From Xiphydria camelus (Eukaryota; Arthropoda; Insecta; Hymenoptera; Xiphydriidae), in assembly GCA_963678675.1 (NCBI GenBank), contig OY783191.1, positions 16,211,096-16,275,095 of the forward strand: a stretch of 64,000 bases of DNA. The letters are read 5' to 3'. The notes beneath the pieces were generated by a model. It was not told the origin of the DNA. It did no database searches and saw only the letters and a program-made list of their open reading frames with translations. The position numbers were made by a program, and so were the translations under genes. Shown one piece after another: positions 1 to 11,239 of this stretch (its first letter is position 1; each line of letters begins with the position of its first letter).

Positions 1-800
1 TCACATATCAAAGAAAATGACGTTTAACCTGGTCCACCCTGTATATATATAATTATATATAAATGAAATACGTCCAAATTTATACATGGTCTATATACAA
101 AAGGTGTATTATGTGTAATCCATATAGATCTTTTCCATCTGGAAAAATGATTGCTTTAGTAACATAAAAGAATAACTTTAAACCAGTGAGGGAAAAATAC
201 ATATATTTTGTGGACCCCCCCCCCCCCCCCCCTGGAAATCCTGGAAGTCAGGGAATTTCTAATTATGATTCTGCTAGACATCCTGATCGATAATCGAAAA
301 TGATACCCGAGTGTTACTCAGAAATGGAGGTTTAAGGCTAAATGTACCGTCATTGGTTCAAAATTTTGCCACCACGTGGCAGCATCAAAATGAGCTAATT
401 TTTCTTGGCAATTTTCCTCCCAACGAACGGTTCATTTTTTAAATCTGTAAACGGATTCTTAACTGTTTTCAATGTAGAATTTAATGAAATTGGTTGTTAA
501 GATTTTAAATTGAAAAATTTTACAAAAAAAAGGCTTCAAAAACATCAAAAAAATGTACTTTTGTAAAAAATAGGGGTTTAGAGACAAACAAGAAGTCTAA
601 CTGATAATTGCTATTTATTCGAATTTTGATTCTACCCAGAAACGTGATCGTAATCAGTTATTTTTGTATTCAATCGCTAGTGTTTTTTTAATCAGCTCAT
701 CCTCGGTGACAGTTGTTGTGTAAAACGTGCACCTGGATAGCGTACGAATGATTTTTCAATGAATTAAAACTTTTATATTTAGTGCGATTTTGTGCGAGTA
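1..800. other. No gene; poly-C tract
   Basis: I see no coding signal in this AT-rich stretch. Its most notable feature is an uninterrupted run of 17 C at 216-232. The first 60 bases look like the tail of a repeat, with CACCCTGTATATAT, but no partner end is visible. Confidence 0.5.
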
Positions 801-1178
801 AAAAAAACCAAAACGTGTGGCCGCCACGCGCGGAAGAAGTGAAACTTCGGTACTGATGGGTACAAAAGAAAACAAAATCAACAGAGCTGAATAAAATTTC
901 ATGGTATTACTATTCCCCGACAGCAAAGCGTGGATTTACACGCTAGCCGCACGCAGTGCTGCCACGTAGTGGCGTCACTGTGGTCTCACCGTGGCATGAT
1001 CGCGTGGCGTACACAAACTAAAAGCACCGTGGCTACACAGTGAATACACTCAGTGGTTCACGGCGTAAAGACACAGTGTTTACACTCAGTGAAGTCACGG
1101 TGCCTTTTCGACGTGCACACTTCGTAAATTTACCGACCATGAATGTCGGTAAATTCATTGTCTTCACAAAATTTTTAA

Positions 1179-1335
1179 CACGTTCGCTGCCGTCGGCTCC
1201 GATCGGAGCCAGTCGACACATTGCGCCTGTGCCGCCGGCTCCGATCGGAGACACATTGTTGTGGCACATTACATTATTCAGTCTGTTACCGGCACTGAGC
1301 GCGATGCAATCAATCTAAAAGTGGCAGCGAATGTG
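1179..1335. mobile_element. piggyBac-like MITE, copy 1
   Basis: TTAA flanks both ends (1175-1178 and 1336-1339). The inverted termini read CACGTTCGCTGCC and GGCAGCGAATGTG. The 157-bp element carries two copies of CTCCGATCGGAG. A 114-bp relative at 42114-42227 has only one, so this copy has an internal duplication of about 40 bp. TTAA duplication with pyrimidine-starting termini fits non-autonomous piggyBac elements. Confidence 0.7.
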
Positions 1336-1651
1336 TTAAATTAGAAAATAACAAAATTGATATTATAATGATGTTTCAAACAGTGCAAATTATACTGAAT
1401 TATTCCATAAATAATGAATGATTAATTATCATAATCGCTACTGTTTTGAAAAAGAAAGTATCAAACTATTTTTTTTAAAAATTAATGAGATATCTCAGTG
1501 TTGCATTGTATAAAGGCCGGTTTTAGCTTACGTTTGACATAGCTCGAAATTGGCTTTCGGGTTTATCTCACTACTCACAGTAGTTGCTTTCACACAGGTA
1601 TTGATATATATATTATACAATATGTATAACTTAGTCGCGACTCCCACCACA

Positions 1652-1745
1652 AGGAGTCGATGGCGCAATTGGTAGAATGCGAGAAGCGTTCCCAGTCTCC
1701 TAAGGAAGGCAGGTTCGAGTCCGGGCCGGGTCGGGTTTGAGAAAA
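1652..1745 (+). repeat. tRNA-derived SINE-like copy
   Basis: A Pol III A box (TGGCGCAATTGG, 1661-1672) and a near-perfect B box (GGTTCGAGTCC, 1712-1722) are spaced 40 nt apart, as in a tRNA. The acceptor and T stems do not fold well and an A-rich stretch follows at 1741. A tRNA-derived SINE or tRNA pseudogene is more likely than a functional tRNA gene. Confidence 0.5.
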
Positions 1746-2244
1746 AAAAATCGACACTAGTAGGCGGATAAGGCAGGCGGGAAATCCTACTTTAACGCTC
1801 CCTTTTTGCAAAATTCTACTTTTACCATCTTACTTACACTGCGTGACTGCAGTGTGGCTTCACGCTGGACGTCCAGATGGACACCCCAGTGCATGCACTC
1901 GAATTCACCGCGTGAAAGTAGTGTGCAGTCACGGTGGCGCCACTTTGCTATCGGGGTTGTTGATTACGTTATTTGTTTTCTTTTCTACCCATCAGTATCG
2001 AAGTTTCACTTCTTACGCGCGTGGCGGCCATACGTTTTGGTTTTTTCTTTCGGTTTATATTTGGCTTGTAGAGTTCCGTACAGAAAGAAGTTGACTGTAG
2101 ACCTTGCTCTCCCCCTCGTTACTATCCTACTTACTGATTGCGTAGTTATTAATTGGCTAGCTGTCTCGGAAATAATTGTCCATTTGGTTGACTAATTTTT
2201 TTGTCGAAACAGTACCCGCTTTAATTTCAATCACGCTTTCAAAT

Positions 2245-2904
2245 GACCACGCACAGAGTAAATGGAAATCGGCAATCGGTCAAATTGTCTGAAAATGAAA
2301 TACGTTATAGTTTATGGTGTGCTGAATAAAAGTTCTCATAGGTCCAAGACCCAATAATGGCCAGTTTCGGCACTAAACGGCACTGAATGTCAGCGAATTT
2401 GATAGCGCACACACAGCTGCTACAGCATTTGAGCGTAATTATTTGAAGCCGTTATCATTTGAAGTCTTTGAAAATCAATAAAAATACAAGATAAGAGGTT
2501 TCTATGTCGCATATCAATAATCGGTCGCGAATTCGGGAAGATGTGCGAAAATAATCTAAGCCGTATCCGACCACGTGGCGAAGCACATTATACGAGGTCC
2601 CTCGAAAATCGTAAAATATAGTTTTTTATTACATAATTGATGCAATATCGCCTTATCTTGTATTTTTATTGATTTTCAAGGACTTCAAATGATAACGGCT
2701 TCAAATAATTACGCTTAGAGGCTGTAGCCGCTGCATGTGTACGCTATCAAATTCGCTGACATTCAGTTCCGTTTAGTGCCGAAACTGGCCATTATTGGGT
2801 CTTGGACCCATGAGAACTTTTATTCAGCACACCATAAACTATAACATATTTCATTTTCAGACAATTTGACCGATTGCCGATTTCTATTTACTCTGTGCGT
2901 GGTC
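2245..2904. mobile_element. Foldback MITE with 250-bp arms
   Basis: The arms at 2245-2497 and 2651-2904 are inverted copies of each other and end in GACCACGCACAGAG. The 150-bp loop is unrelated sequence with no open frame of note. A clean target duplication is not visible, so the superfamily is unknown. Confidence 0.75.
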
Positions 2905-3715
2905 CTTTCCCCCTGGTGTTGCGACATAAAGAGACTGAAATAAACCCAATGTAAGGAGATTGAAGATAAGAATACATACATTTGATACCTACTTATAATT
3001 ATTTACAAATTATTACCTTGGTCAGAGATGTAATTTTCTAATGGTAAGTTACTTTAAATGTATGTAAAATTGCAGAATTTTGTCGTGAGTTTACAACGGA
3101 TAAAGCGTTGAATTATTTCCAACATTTCTCATAAATTCTTTATAGTTCAATTACCGAAAAAATTTAAACGTTCTTGTTAATAAGTATTCTATACAAATTT
3201 TTAAAGCTCTCAGTACATTATTTTTAAACTGCTTTAAAATAAAAATGTGTCGAAAAGTAAAATTGTAACAACGATGGCTTCATGCAGAAGTTCACGGTAG
3301 CAATAATCATCCCAGGCCCCAACGGGCTGTACAGACAAGACATGATGAGTATCATATATTTATGTTTCTTCATGTAAAGATTTTTAAATGCTCGAGCAAT
3401 ATATAAAAACTGGAAAACACCAGGGAAATGTGTCCTAGATTATGCCAGGTCAATTACATTAGAATGCGACAGAAACTGGTGGAGCATTGAATCAGCAGGA
3501 GAAGTGTATAGTGTCAGTTTTTCATCAGTGAGATGCAGCAGCCAAAAAAGAATTAATCTGGTGTATTGAAAATTTCATCACTGATAGTTCTGTGAAGCCA
3601 TGTTTTGGAAAAAGGTAACTTTTCCATGTCATATTTCCAAGAGCAGTTACTAAGAATTTTATGCCGTCTCTTAGTTAAGTACAATACCTTTTAACAGAAG
3701 CATTACGCCCTTATT
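2905..3715. other. No feature recognised
   Basis: AT-rich sequence with stops in every frame. I see no repeat termini, splice-bounded exon or coding similarity here. Confidence 0.4.
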
Positions 3716-3804
3716 TTAACTCTTCCGTGGTGACTCGAAAGTTTTAAATGGTGGAAATGCTTGCTTACGGTCTCTGAGACCGTGCGTCACCACTGAAGGG
3801 TTAA
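3716..3804. mobile_element. Tiny piggyBac-like MITE
   Basis: TTAA at 3716-3719 and 3801-3804 flanks an 81-bp element whose ends are inverted (CTCTTCCGTGGTGAC and GTCACCACTGAAGGG). GGTCTCTGAGACC forms a hairpin near the right end. The TTAA duplication and pyrimidine-starting ends fit piggyBac-derived MITEs. Confidence 0.6.
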
Positions 3805-4598
3805 AGAATTATTACTAGCTGATCTGCACTATCCGCGGATACTTATTTTACGTTACAGTATGACGAGACTAGTAACGTAAAGAATAAGGAGTTGCAAATT
3901 TTCATCAGGTACTAATCTAATTATCTATGTCAAATTGTTAATCGACATTTAGTCACGTACTTCATTGGAAAAGCAGACGAGGATATTCTATTCAGTTATC
4001 TAGTAAAATCTTTAGATGTTCACGATCTCGCTTTAAGGTAGTTGGACCGCTATAGCACTTTTCGAGCAATTTTTTAAAAATATTGTCAAATTTTAGATTA
4101 TAAAAAAACATAACTTTTCCTTATGAATGAAGTCATTCTGACGTTTAGAAATAGAGATATTCGGTTTTTATTTCTCCATTGAAATCAATGAGACAGGGAC
4201 GTGCGTGCATGCGCGCGGCGTAGTACGGCCCTGTGCGAGTAGACCTCCGACAAACGCTCGTGATACAGTCGCACTTACATTCGTCTCCCGTTCAGTGCAA
4301 AAGTATGTGAAAGTAGCCGGTAAGTAGCGTGCTCCGTTTACCACGGCAGCTCAGCGCTCGGCGAGTAACGAAGGGTTTACCATTTGAATTCTGAGATTGG
4401 GCGTTCAGTGCCACCCGGCGTTGAGGCGTGGCGTGGCTAGTCAGCTGTTCTGCTCGTGAGTGTTGTTCAAGAAACTTTAAAAATTTATATAAAATAAAGG
4501 ATACGTCCTAGAGAGTTACTTCCCGCATCAATTTTGTAGAGAATTTCGCGCTCTATAAGAAGGTAATTTTTTGAATATATTATATATACGAATATATA
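3805..4598. other. No gene; one orphan TTAA-GG end
   Basis: No coding signal. TTAAGGTAGTTGGACC at 4033 resembles the left end of the TTAA/GG elements found elsewhere in the window (compare 29283), but no matching right end was found. A GC-richer stretch runs from 4200 to 4460. Confidence 0.35.
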
Positions 4599-5192
4599 CA
4601 GGGGTGAGCATAAGTCAGTTGTCCGATTTGCATACAAGAATAAAACGACAATTGAGTGAATGACGATCGTGTATTGCTAAATAATACAGTATATAAAACA
4701 TTTTTATTTTACAAAAGTTGTTGAATGTGGCCACCAGAAACTTCGACGACCATTTCACATCGTGTTTCGACATGGCAGATGATGCGATTTAGAGCTTCCT
4801 TGTCAGCACCAAGACGATCGACTTCACGTGTAATTGCGGCGTGGGATTTCGGTTTCCCTGCACGCGGCGCGTCGTTTACACTTCCCGTAAGTTGAAATTT
4901 ATTGTGCAGTTTTAATACCATTTGACGGCTAGGCACTCGCGAATTGGGAAACTTTTCAGCAAACTTCGCGAAAATGGAAGAATAATCGGCATTCTCTTTA
5001 TAATAACACGAGAAGAAAAATGCGTTCCGGCAATGAATACTTGTAACGAGCTGCGTCGGCCATGATGACTGAACCTATGTGACCGAAACATAACCAATAC
5101 ACCTGCTTGTACGAACAAATGCTAGCGGAATTGTCTAGAACTGCGCGCGCAAGAATAAACGGATAGCGACAACTGACTTATGCTCACCCCTG
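4599..5192 (-). mobile_element. Mariner/Tc1-type deletion derivative
   Basis: The 25-bp terminal inverted repeats start CAGGGGTGAGCATAAG and are flanked by TA on both sides. The 594-bp length is about half of an autonomous mariner. The interior is a shrunken transposase reading frame on the minus strand, so this is an internally deleted non-autonomous copy. Confidence 0.85.
4709..5063 (-). pseudogene. Truncated mariner/Tc1-like transposase
   Basis: From the minus-strand ATG at 5063 the frame gives an N-terminal helix-turn-helix region. One frameshift near 5000 separates the first 21 codons from the rest. The region containing FQLTGSVNDAPRAGKP is the end of the DNA-binding part of this family. 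It runs directly into the typical C-terminal tail (RCEMVVEVSGGHIQQLL) with no catalytic DDD/E core between. The gene therefore lost its catalytic middle by deletion and cannot encode an active transposase. Confidence 0.75.
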
Positions 5193-5940
5193 TATATTTG
5201 AATATATATATTTGAATATATATAAATTGAACGGTGCTACGCCTAAGTCGGTAAGAGCGAAATTTCGCAACGTTTTTGTTAAATAAACAACTCCGCGGTC
5301 ACCTACGTTATTGTACCTCATCGGAATATTGTTCGCGAGATTTTTTTCTTTCGATTGGTCCATAAATCATCGACAGGGGATTAGTTCAGAAGAGAATCTA
5401 AAATGACTGGACTATAAATGTTCGCGAGCATTTGTCGTTGTTCCGTAGATTTGACTATTTTCGGTTGGCATTCAGCAAAAGAGTGTCCCATATTAAATAA
5501 TGGCGCCTCTAAAAGTTAAGAATAGACTAGCTGTATATGCTGCATCTTTTATCGTAATGTGGAACTAATTAAAACTCTATTTAAATACTACTTATTGATC
5601 AAATGTTTGTGGACGCGCAAGAACCCGTCTACATCGTGGTTATACCGAAAAACGGCGAACAGTCACGAACAATGAAAATCCTTTGAAGTTACCGACTTCG
5701 AGTGGAACAGCTGCGAACCGCGCAAAACACCCGCAAACATTCGCGAACGTTTGCAAGATGCGCTCATTATTGTCTACACCAAACAGAAATATCGGTTTTC
5801 AAACGTTTGCGTTGTTTATATGTACAGTGAGGCCATTTAACGTCACCTCCAAATGTATGTCAATAGTTACATTACCGACGCGCAATTTGTACGCACGAAT
5901 TCCCCAGTGGCGGTGATGAGTCATCACGGTCACTTAACTA
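5193..5940. other. No gene recognised
   Basis: No coding signal. ACTGGACTATA at 5406 matches the right end of the TAGTCCAG foldback family described at 6640, 9221, 43227 and 44627, but no partner left end was found. Confidence 0.35.
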
Positions 5941-6202
5941 CAGTAAAACCTCGTTTATCGCAACTCTCACTTATTGCAAGTCTCACTTATTGCAAGGCAG
6001 AAGTCTCGTTTATTGCAACCCCTTCGTCTCCCACCGCGCATGGTAGTTGCAACCCTTCCGACTTTCACCGCGCACGGTGGCCAATCACGAGCGACCAGTG
6101 CGAAATCGCCTTGTGTCGAGAAGCGGAGTGGGGGCCCCTCTCGAGTTGCGATAAACGAGAGGCATACGATTCGAGGGGCTTGCAATAAACGAGGTTTTAC
6201 TG
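5941..6202. mobile_element. pogo-like MITE
   Basis: The 262-bp element has termini CAGTAAAACCTCGTTTATCG and the inverted equivalent. TA flanks both sides (5939-5940 and 6203-6204). The termini resemble pogo/Tigger ends. The interior repeats ACTTATTGCAA near the left end and has no transposase. Confidence 0.75.
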
Positions 6203-6639
6203 TAAACGGTTGCCTCACTTCGGCCAGTTTGAAGGAGAGGGGGAAGGCTCTGACGTGCACGTACATTCTGAGCTACGTCACAGCCTATCCCCTCTCTTGC
6301 GACCGTGCTGAGTCATGGTGTCGGTCTTTTCGTTTCGTTCGCAAGTAGAAATGTTTCGTCTAAAAGTTAACTTTAAGAACCTGAAAATATGCTGGTCAAC
6401 TTTTGGACAATCCCAAAGATAACTGACAGTCAATATAGGGACGTGTTAATGTCCGTCTCGACTGTTAACTTTGGTTTTCAAAAAAAGACGATTACATCAC
6501 CAACTTATAGTTAACTTCAGTGGATGTCTATCTGACAATCGCTTGAAGGCGACTAAATAACATCATTGTAATGGATCTTTTAGGGTCTACGGTCCTCATA
6601 ATACTTCATAATCACGACCGATGATTATTCAAACCCTAT
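6203..6639. other. No feature recognised
   Basis: Sequence between the pogo-like MITE and foldback element A. No open frame or repeat terminus is evident, apart from several GTTAACTT-type short repeats between 6365 and 6515. Confidence 0.35.
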
Positions 6640-9130
6640 TAGTCCAGTAAATGCGTGGTTAAAACTCCGATTTCGTAACAAAATTGCGGAAGTTTTTTTC
6701 TCGACGGTCTTATATGTTTTTGGGGCTGCTGTGTGAATCCGAATTTATAGTTTGCTGCCTTGTAGGAGGTCGGCTTCTTAGCCAAAAACGCAAAAAATCT
6801 GAATTTTTCAGCACTTCAGTTTGTTGCTTATATCTCAAAAACTTTACGTTTTTTGAAGATGAGCATTCCATACAAAATTAAAGTAAATAAAATTTCCTAA
6901 AAAAGGCACTGGTCACCTTTGATTTTCTGACAAGCGGTAACGGCGCTAGAGATCGCTAAAAAAACGATTTTTTGGTACTTTTACAAAAACACCCAGTCCC
7001 ACCTCTTATAAGTCGAGAAATATACAAGTTACCAACAAAAAACTTTATTCCACATAAAAGAGCGTAAAGGAACTTGCTCTCTAAAACTAAAGATAAGAAG
7101 GGTCACTCGGCGTCGGAACTTTGCGACAGGGACAAGAGTACTTCACGCGAAGATACACCTGGCGAAAAGCGCTGTCTCAATTGCGGAGATCGGAGTCATA
7201 TAAGTGCAGAGTGTCCCTCAAAGGGCAAAGGTGCCAAATGTTTTAAGTGTAATAAGTTTCGCCATATTGCGCCTAAGTGCACGGCGCAGAAGGGTGCTAT
7301 CAACGCAACGCAGCGTGCCGATGAGAAGCACTATAAGAAGGTGACGATTAATGACTAAGTTAGTAGCCCTGATTGACACCGGAAGCAACTTAAGTTTGAT
7401 CAGGGCCGACAGGTACGTTAAGTTCGGCACACCCACGTTTGGACGCCGAAAAATTCTCTTTCGCGGTATATGTTCCGAGAATAATAGCACGCTAGGCGAC
7501 TTTTGCGTAGAGATGGTAGTTGACGGAATCTTATATCCGATAGAGATACATGTCGTTTCAGACACCTTGATGCAACATGAGTTGCTCATTGGTACAGATT
7601 TTTTAAACAATGTCGAGGTTCATATTAAAGAAGGAAAAGTTTCTATCTCGAAGCTGTTAGATCGCGCAAGGAATTCTGATGTCCCTGAAGTATTCGAAAT
7701 GGACATAGTTTATGAGACTTACGGCGTTAACCTATCGTGTGTCGCGAATCCAGAACATAAAGAAGTACTGTCCGACGTTATTCAGAAATACGCGCCGAAT
7801 AAAACCCGCGAAGTAGGGGTGAAGATTAGTCTGATTTTAAAAGATGATATACCAGTGTATCGGCGACCACGTAGGCTATCACCCCAAGAAAAGGAAGAGC
7901 TAGGAAAATAAATAAAAACCTGGCAAAACGAAGGTATAATCCAGCCGTCTCGTTCAGAGTACGCAAGTACCGGTAGTTTTGGTAAAAAAGAAGGACGGCT
8001 CGACTAGGGTTTGCGTAGATTACCGACAGTTGAATAAGAAAATCGTGAAAGATCGGTACCCATTACCCCGCAAATCGAAGATCAGCTGGATTCATTGCAA
8101 GGCGTGAAGGTTTTTACTACTATCGATCTTAAGAATGGATTTGTTCATGTTGCGGTAGACGAGAATAGTCGAAAGTATACGGCCTTTGTAATTCTCAATG
8201 GTCATTACGAGTTTTTGCGGATGCCGTTCGGTCTGTGTAATTCCAGAAATTTATAAACACGGTTTTTTTCGAGAACTTCTAGCAGACGCACCCGTTTTGA
8301 TCTATATGGACGATTTGATTGTGCCTTCGGTAAGCTATGCAGAGAACATAAAAAGTCTGAAAACCGTGCTCGACGTTGCGAGTTAACACGGGTTAATAAT
8401 TAAATGGGATAAATGCCAGTTCCTTCAGGAAAGCATAGAGTATCTCGGATATATTGTCGAAAATGGACAAATTCAGATTTCAGAGCGTAAGACCACAGCT
8501 GTAACATGTTATCCAGAGCTCACAAGCGTCAAAGCTGTCGAAAGCTTTTTAGGACTAACAGGCTATTTCCGTAAATTTATTCCTCAATACTCTTTGATAG
8601 CGCGGCCGCTGACAAATCTGCTGAGAGGGAACAAAACCAAACGGAAACGACCACAAAAATCTTTATGACAAAATTAAATATTGCAGACGTCTTTTTTATG
8701 ATATATAATGTACTTACACGTGATATAAGGGTTTATTAACGTATATTTCTCGGGTTGCAGGGGATGGAAGTTGGTGTTTTTGACGTTTTTATGAAAATAT
8801 AAAAAAATCATTGGTTTTCACTGAGCTCTAGCGCGGAGACCGCTTATTACAAAATCAAAGATGACCAGTGCATTTTGTAGGAAATTTTATTTACTTTAAT
8901 TTTGTATAGAACGCTCATCTTCAAAAAAAACGTACAGTTTTTGAGATATAAGCAAAAAACTGAAAAAAGTGCTAAAAATTTCAGATTTTGTGCGTTTTTG
9001 GCTATGAAGCCGACCTCCTATAAGGCAGCAAACTATAAATTCGGATTCAGCAGCCCAAAAAACATATAAGACCGTCGAGAAAAAAACTTCCGCAATTTTG
9101 TTTTGATCAAACTACCATTTGACTGGGCTA
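6640..9130. mobile_element. Foldback element A with a gypsy loop
   Basis: The ends are TAGTCCAGT (left) and TAGCCCAGT (right, inverted), with TAT duplicated outside (6637-6639 and 9131-9133). The arms at about 6640-7050 and 8725-9130 are inverted copies of one another. The 1.6-kb loop is not related foldback sequence but the gag-protease-RT part of a Ty3/gypsy retrotransposon with no LTRs in sight. Elements B, C and D share the same terminal motif. Confidence 0.7.
7074..8645 (+). pseudogene. Ty3/gypsy gag-protease-RT fragment
   Basis: Two CCHC zinc knuckles of gag come first (CLNCGDRSHISAEC and CFKCNKFRHIAPKC), followed after a frame change by an aspartic protease with the ALIDTGSNLSLI active site near 7360. 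The start of reverse transcriptase follows at 7850, and the DD box YMDDL is near 8305. Stops and frameshifts break the RT at 7911, around 7975, near 8240 and at 8386. RNase H, integrase and both LTRs are missing. The piece is bounded by the inner edges of element A's arms. It is a dead retrotransposon fragment, not a working gene. Confidence 0.8.
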
Positions 9131-10110
9131 TATGACGGGAAACTTGATTTGAAACAATAGGCATGACTAATTGTAAACTTAGTTAGAAAGGTGCAGAGTT
9201 CCGAGGGATCCTCGTTTACCTAGTCCAGTAAAAATCCTTCTGAAATCAATGTTTCGAGGCACCAGGCTGAAAATTTGGTCAAAGGTCCATTTTGGGTAGT
9301 TGAAAATAGGGGTGAAGTTAAAAAAGTTCTATATCCTCGAGGGTTTATGAACAACAATAAAGAGATATCGAAAAAAAGTTTAAGTCCAAAATTGTAGAGC
9401 TTAAAATTCTCTATAAAAAAAGTTGTATATAGTTTACCCCCACACCCCACGGTTTAACCTCTAGAGCCGCGCGAACGTTAAAGATGGAACAAATCACAGA
9501 ACATCGAAAATTTAACATATTTGAATACTTTTTGTTTTAAATTGCTTAAGAAATTCTCTACTTTTGAAAGTTATATTTTTTTTCACTCAATTGTTTAAAA
9601 AGTGCAAAGTAAAATCAACGATATCTCTCGATATGTTGATTGATTTTTTCTTCTTTGTGTTCCATAATTTTGTTAGTTAAATTCCCTACACATTTCATTC
9701 AGGTCATTTTTCTGTAATTGTCGTAATTTTTGAAATACATATCTCCGTTTTGAAAAATTGCTTCGCCAACCTTGGTGCGTCCGAAGAACCACTGGTACCG
9801 TTGACACTCATTATAGTGGTCGCCTTCTTCTTTCCCCCCATGGTGGTGGGTACTAGACTCGGGCCCGTTACCCTCCTGGGTCTCGCTCGCCTCCGTTTCT
9901 TTCCTAACTTCGACCGATTTCGCTCACAAGGGACCCCGGCAGATGTCAAATCGATTTTGGCTTACAATTTTTTGGTGAAAGTATATCGAAAAATATTAGA
10001 CACACGTTTCGGCTTTTTCTCTAGTGGGCTTTTATGTCGAAGAAAAAAATTTTTGAAAATCGCGTCGCGCGCGCGTTCTAAGTGTCTCCGGGATCGGCGT
10101 ACATCATCTC

Positions 10111-10185
10111 ACCAATGCTTCGGTAGAGCAACGGTTATGTTGCCGGGCTGGCAGTTTCGATGTCGTGGGTTCAATTCTTGTTGGG
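10111..10185 (+). repeat. tRNA-like segment in left arm of B
   Basis: A B-box-like GGTTCAATTCT near 10169 lies downstream of an A-box-like CTTCGGTAGAGC at 10118. The acceptor stem pairs only in part. It is a degenerate Pol III-type module, mirrored at 14283-14358, and not a convincing tRNA gene. Confidence 0.35.
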
Positions 10186-10751
10186 GTTTTTCTTTTTTTG
10201 TTATTAACTCTTTTTTCATTTGATTACAACCCCTTCTTGTTATAGAAAGTGGTTTACATTATCGAATAAAATAAGAGTCTCAATTTTGTTCATAATTTTA
10301 CGTTATTTTTTCTCCCTCATTGAGGTGAACCGGGTCTTCCCCACGATCGGACCGATTTGCTTTTAAGGAGGAACATCAGTGAAATGAAAATGGATCAATT
10401 ACTAAGATTTTTTTCTTACAATCTTCACTTTATCAGAACGCTACTGTAAAAATTTGAAAGAAATTCACTTAACCGTTTTTTTTTATTCATGTTTGAAAAG
10501 TCACTGATTAACATGGAACCTTAAGGGCCGATGATTTGATAGTAATAATATTAGCTCTTAAAATGGAAGAAATGGTACAAAGAAAACGTTTTATTTTGCA
10601 TGTAGTTATAAACTTCTATCCTGCACAGTTTAAACCAATTTCACTTAGTAGTTTTTGTGTAATTTAATAAAAGGTTTCGAGAAAACGGAATTTTTGAACG
10701 AATAGGGGAAAACGTGGCAATAGCGCGTGACGTCAGAGGAGAGGTCAGACG

Positions 10752-10806
10752 GTGCGCTAGGATTCAAACCCGAGACTAATACAGCATAACCCGCGCAGCA
10801 CCGCAC
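10752..10806 (-). repeat. 55-nt mini-tRNA-like hairpin, left arm
   Basis: Read on the minus strand, a 7-nt acceptor-like stem pairs at 6 of 7 positions, and GGTTTGAATCC is one mismatch from the B-box consensus. At 55 nt it is too short for a full cloverleaf. It is mirrored at 13662-13716. It may be a SINE head or a chance fold. Confidence 0.3.
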
Positions 10807-11239
10807 AATTGTAGGGACCTTGAAATTTACCATCGGCCGGGCTTGGTCGGTACTCTCATTTACTTGTATACCGGTAGAAGTCACCTGTGTGAAGTTAGCA
10901 CCCCCATGGCGGAATTTCGAAAATTCAAATGCGTGATCGTTTGTCCTTTGTTTGTCCATGATCGACCATTACTTTGTTTTTTTTTGTCCAACTCACCGTT
11001 TCGGAGATATAGGAGGGGGGGGGGGGGGGGAGGGTAGGTCGGGGTGCTAACTTCACGCTAGCACCCCCATGACGGAATTTCGAAAATTCAAATGCGTGAT
11101 CGTTTGTCCTTTATTTGTCCATGATTGACCATCACTTTGTTTTTTGTCCAACTCACCGTTTCGGAGATATGGGGGGGGGGGGAGGAACTATTAGGGGAAC
11201 AACTTTGCTGCCGCCGCTTTCCCATAGATATTATATGAG

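Larger units (their letters stand above)
801..2046. repeat. Degenerate inverted repeat, foldback candidate
   Basis: About 120 bases at 808-930 recur inverted at 1950-2045 with roughly 85 percent identity by eye; both arms contain GGCCGCCACGCGCG. Between the arms lies GTG/CAC-rich sequence, a piggyBac-like MITE and a tRNA-like SINE. Outer termini and a target duplication could not be fixed, so this may be an old foldback element or two insertions of one repeat in opposite orientation. Confidence 0.4.

Noticed and set aside
1652..1745. Functional tRNA gene
   Set aside because: A and B boxes are good but acceptor and T stems do not pair and no Pol III terminator is clearly placed.
7074..8645. 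Domesticated gag gene
   Set aside because: Frameshifts, stops and loss of LTRs and integrase mark it as a dead fragment.
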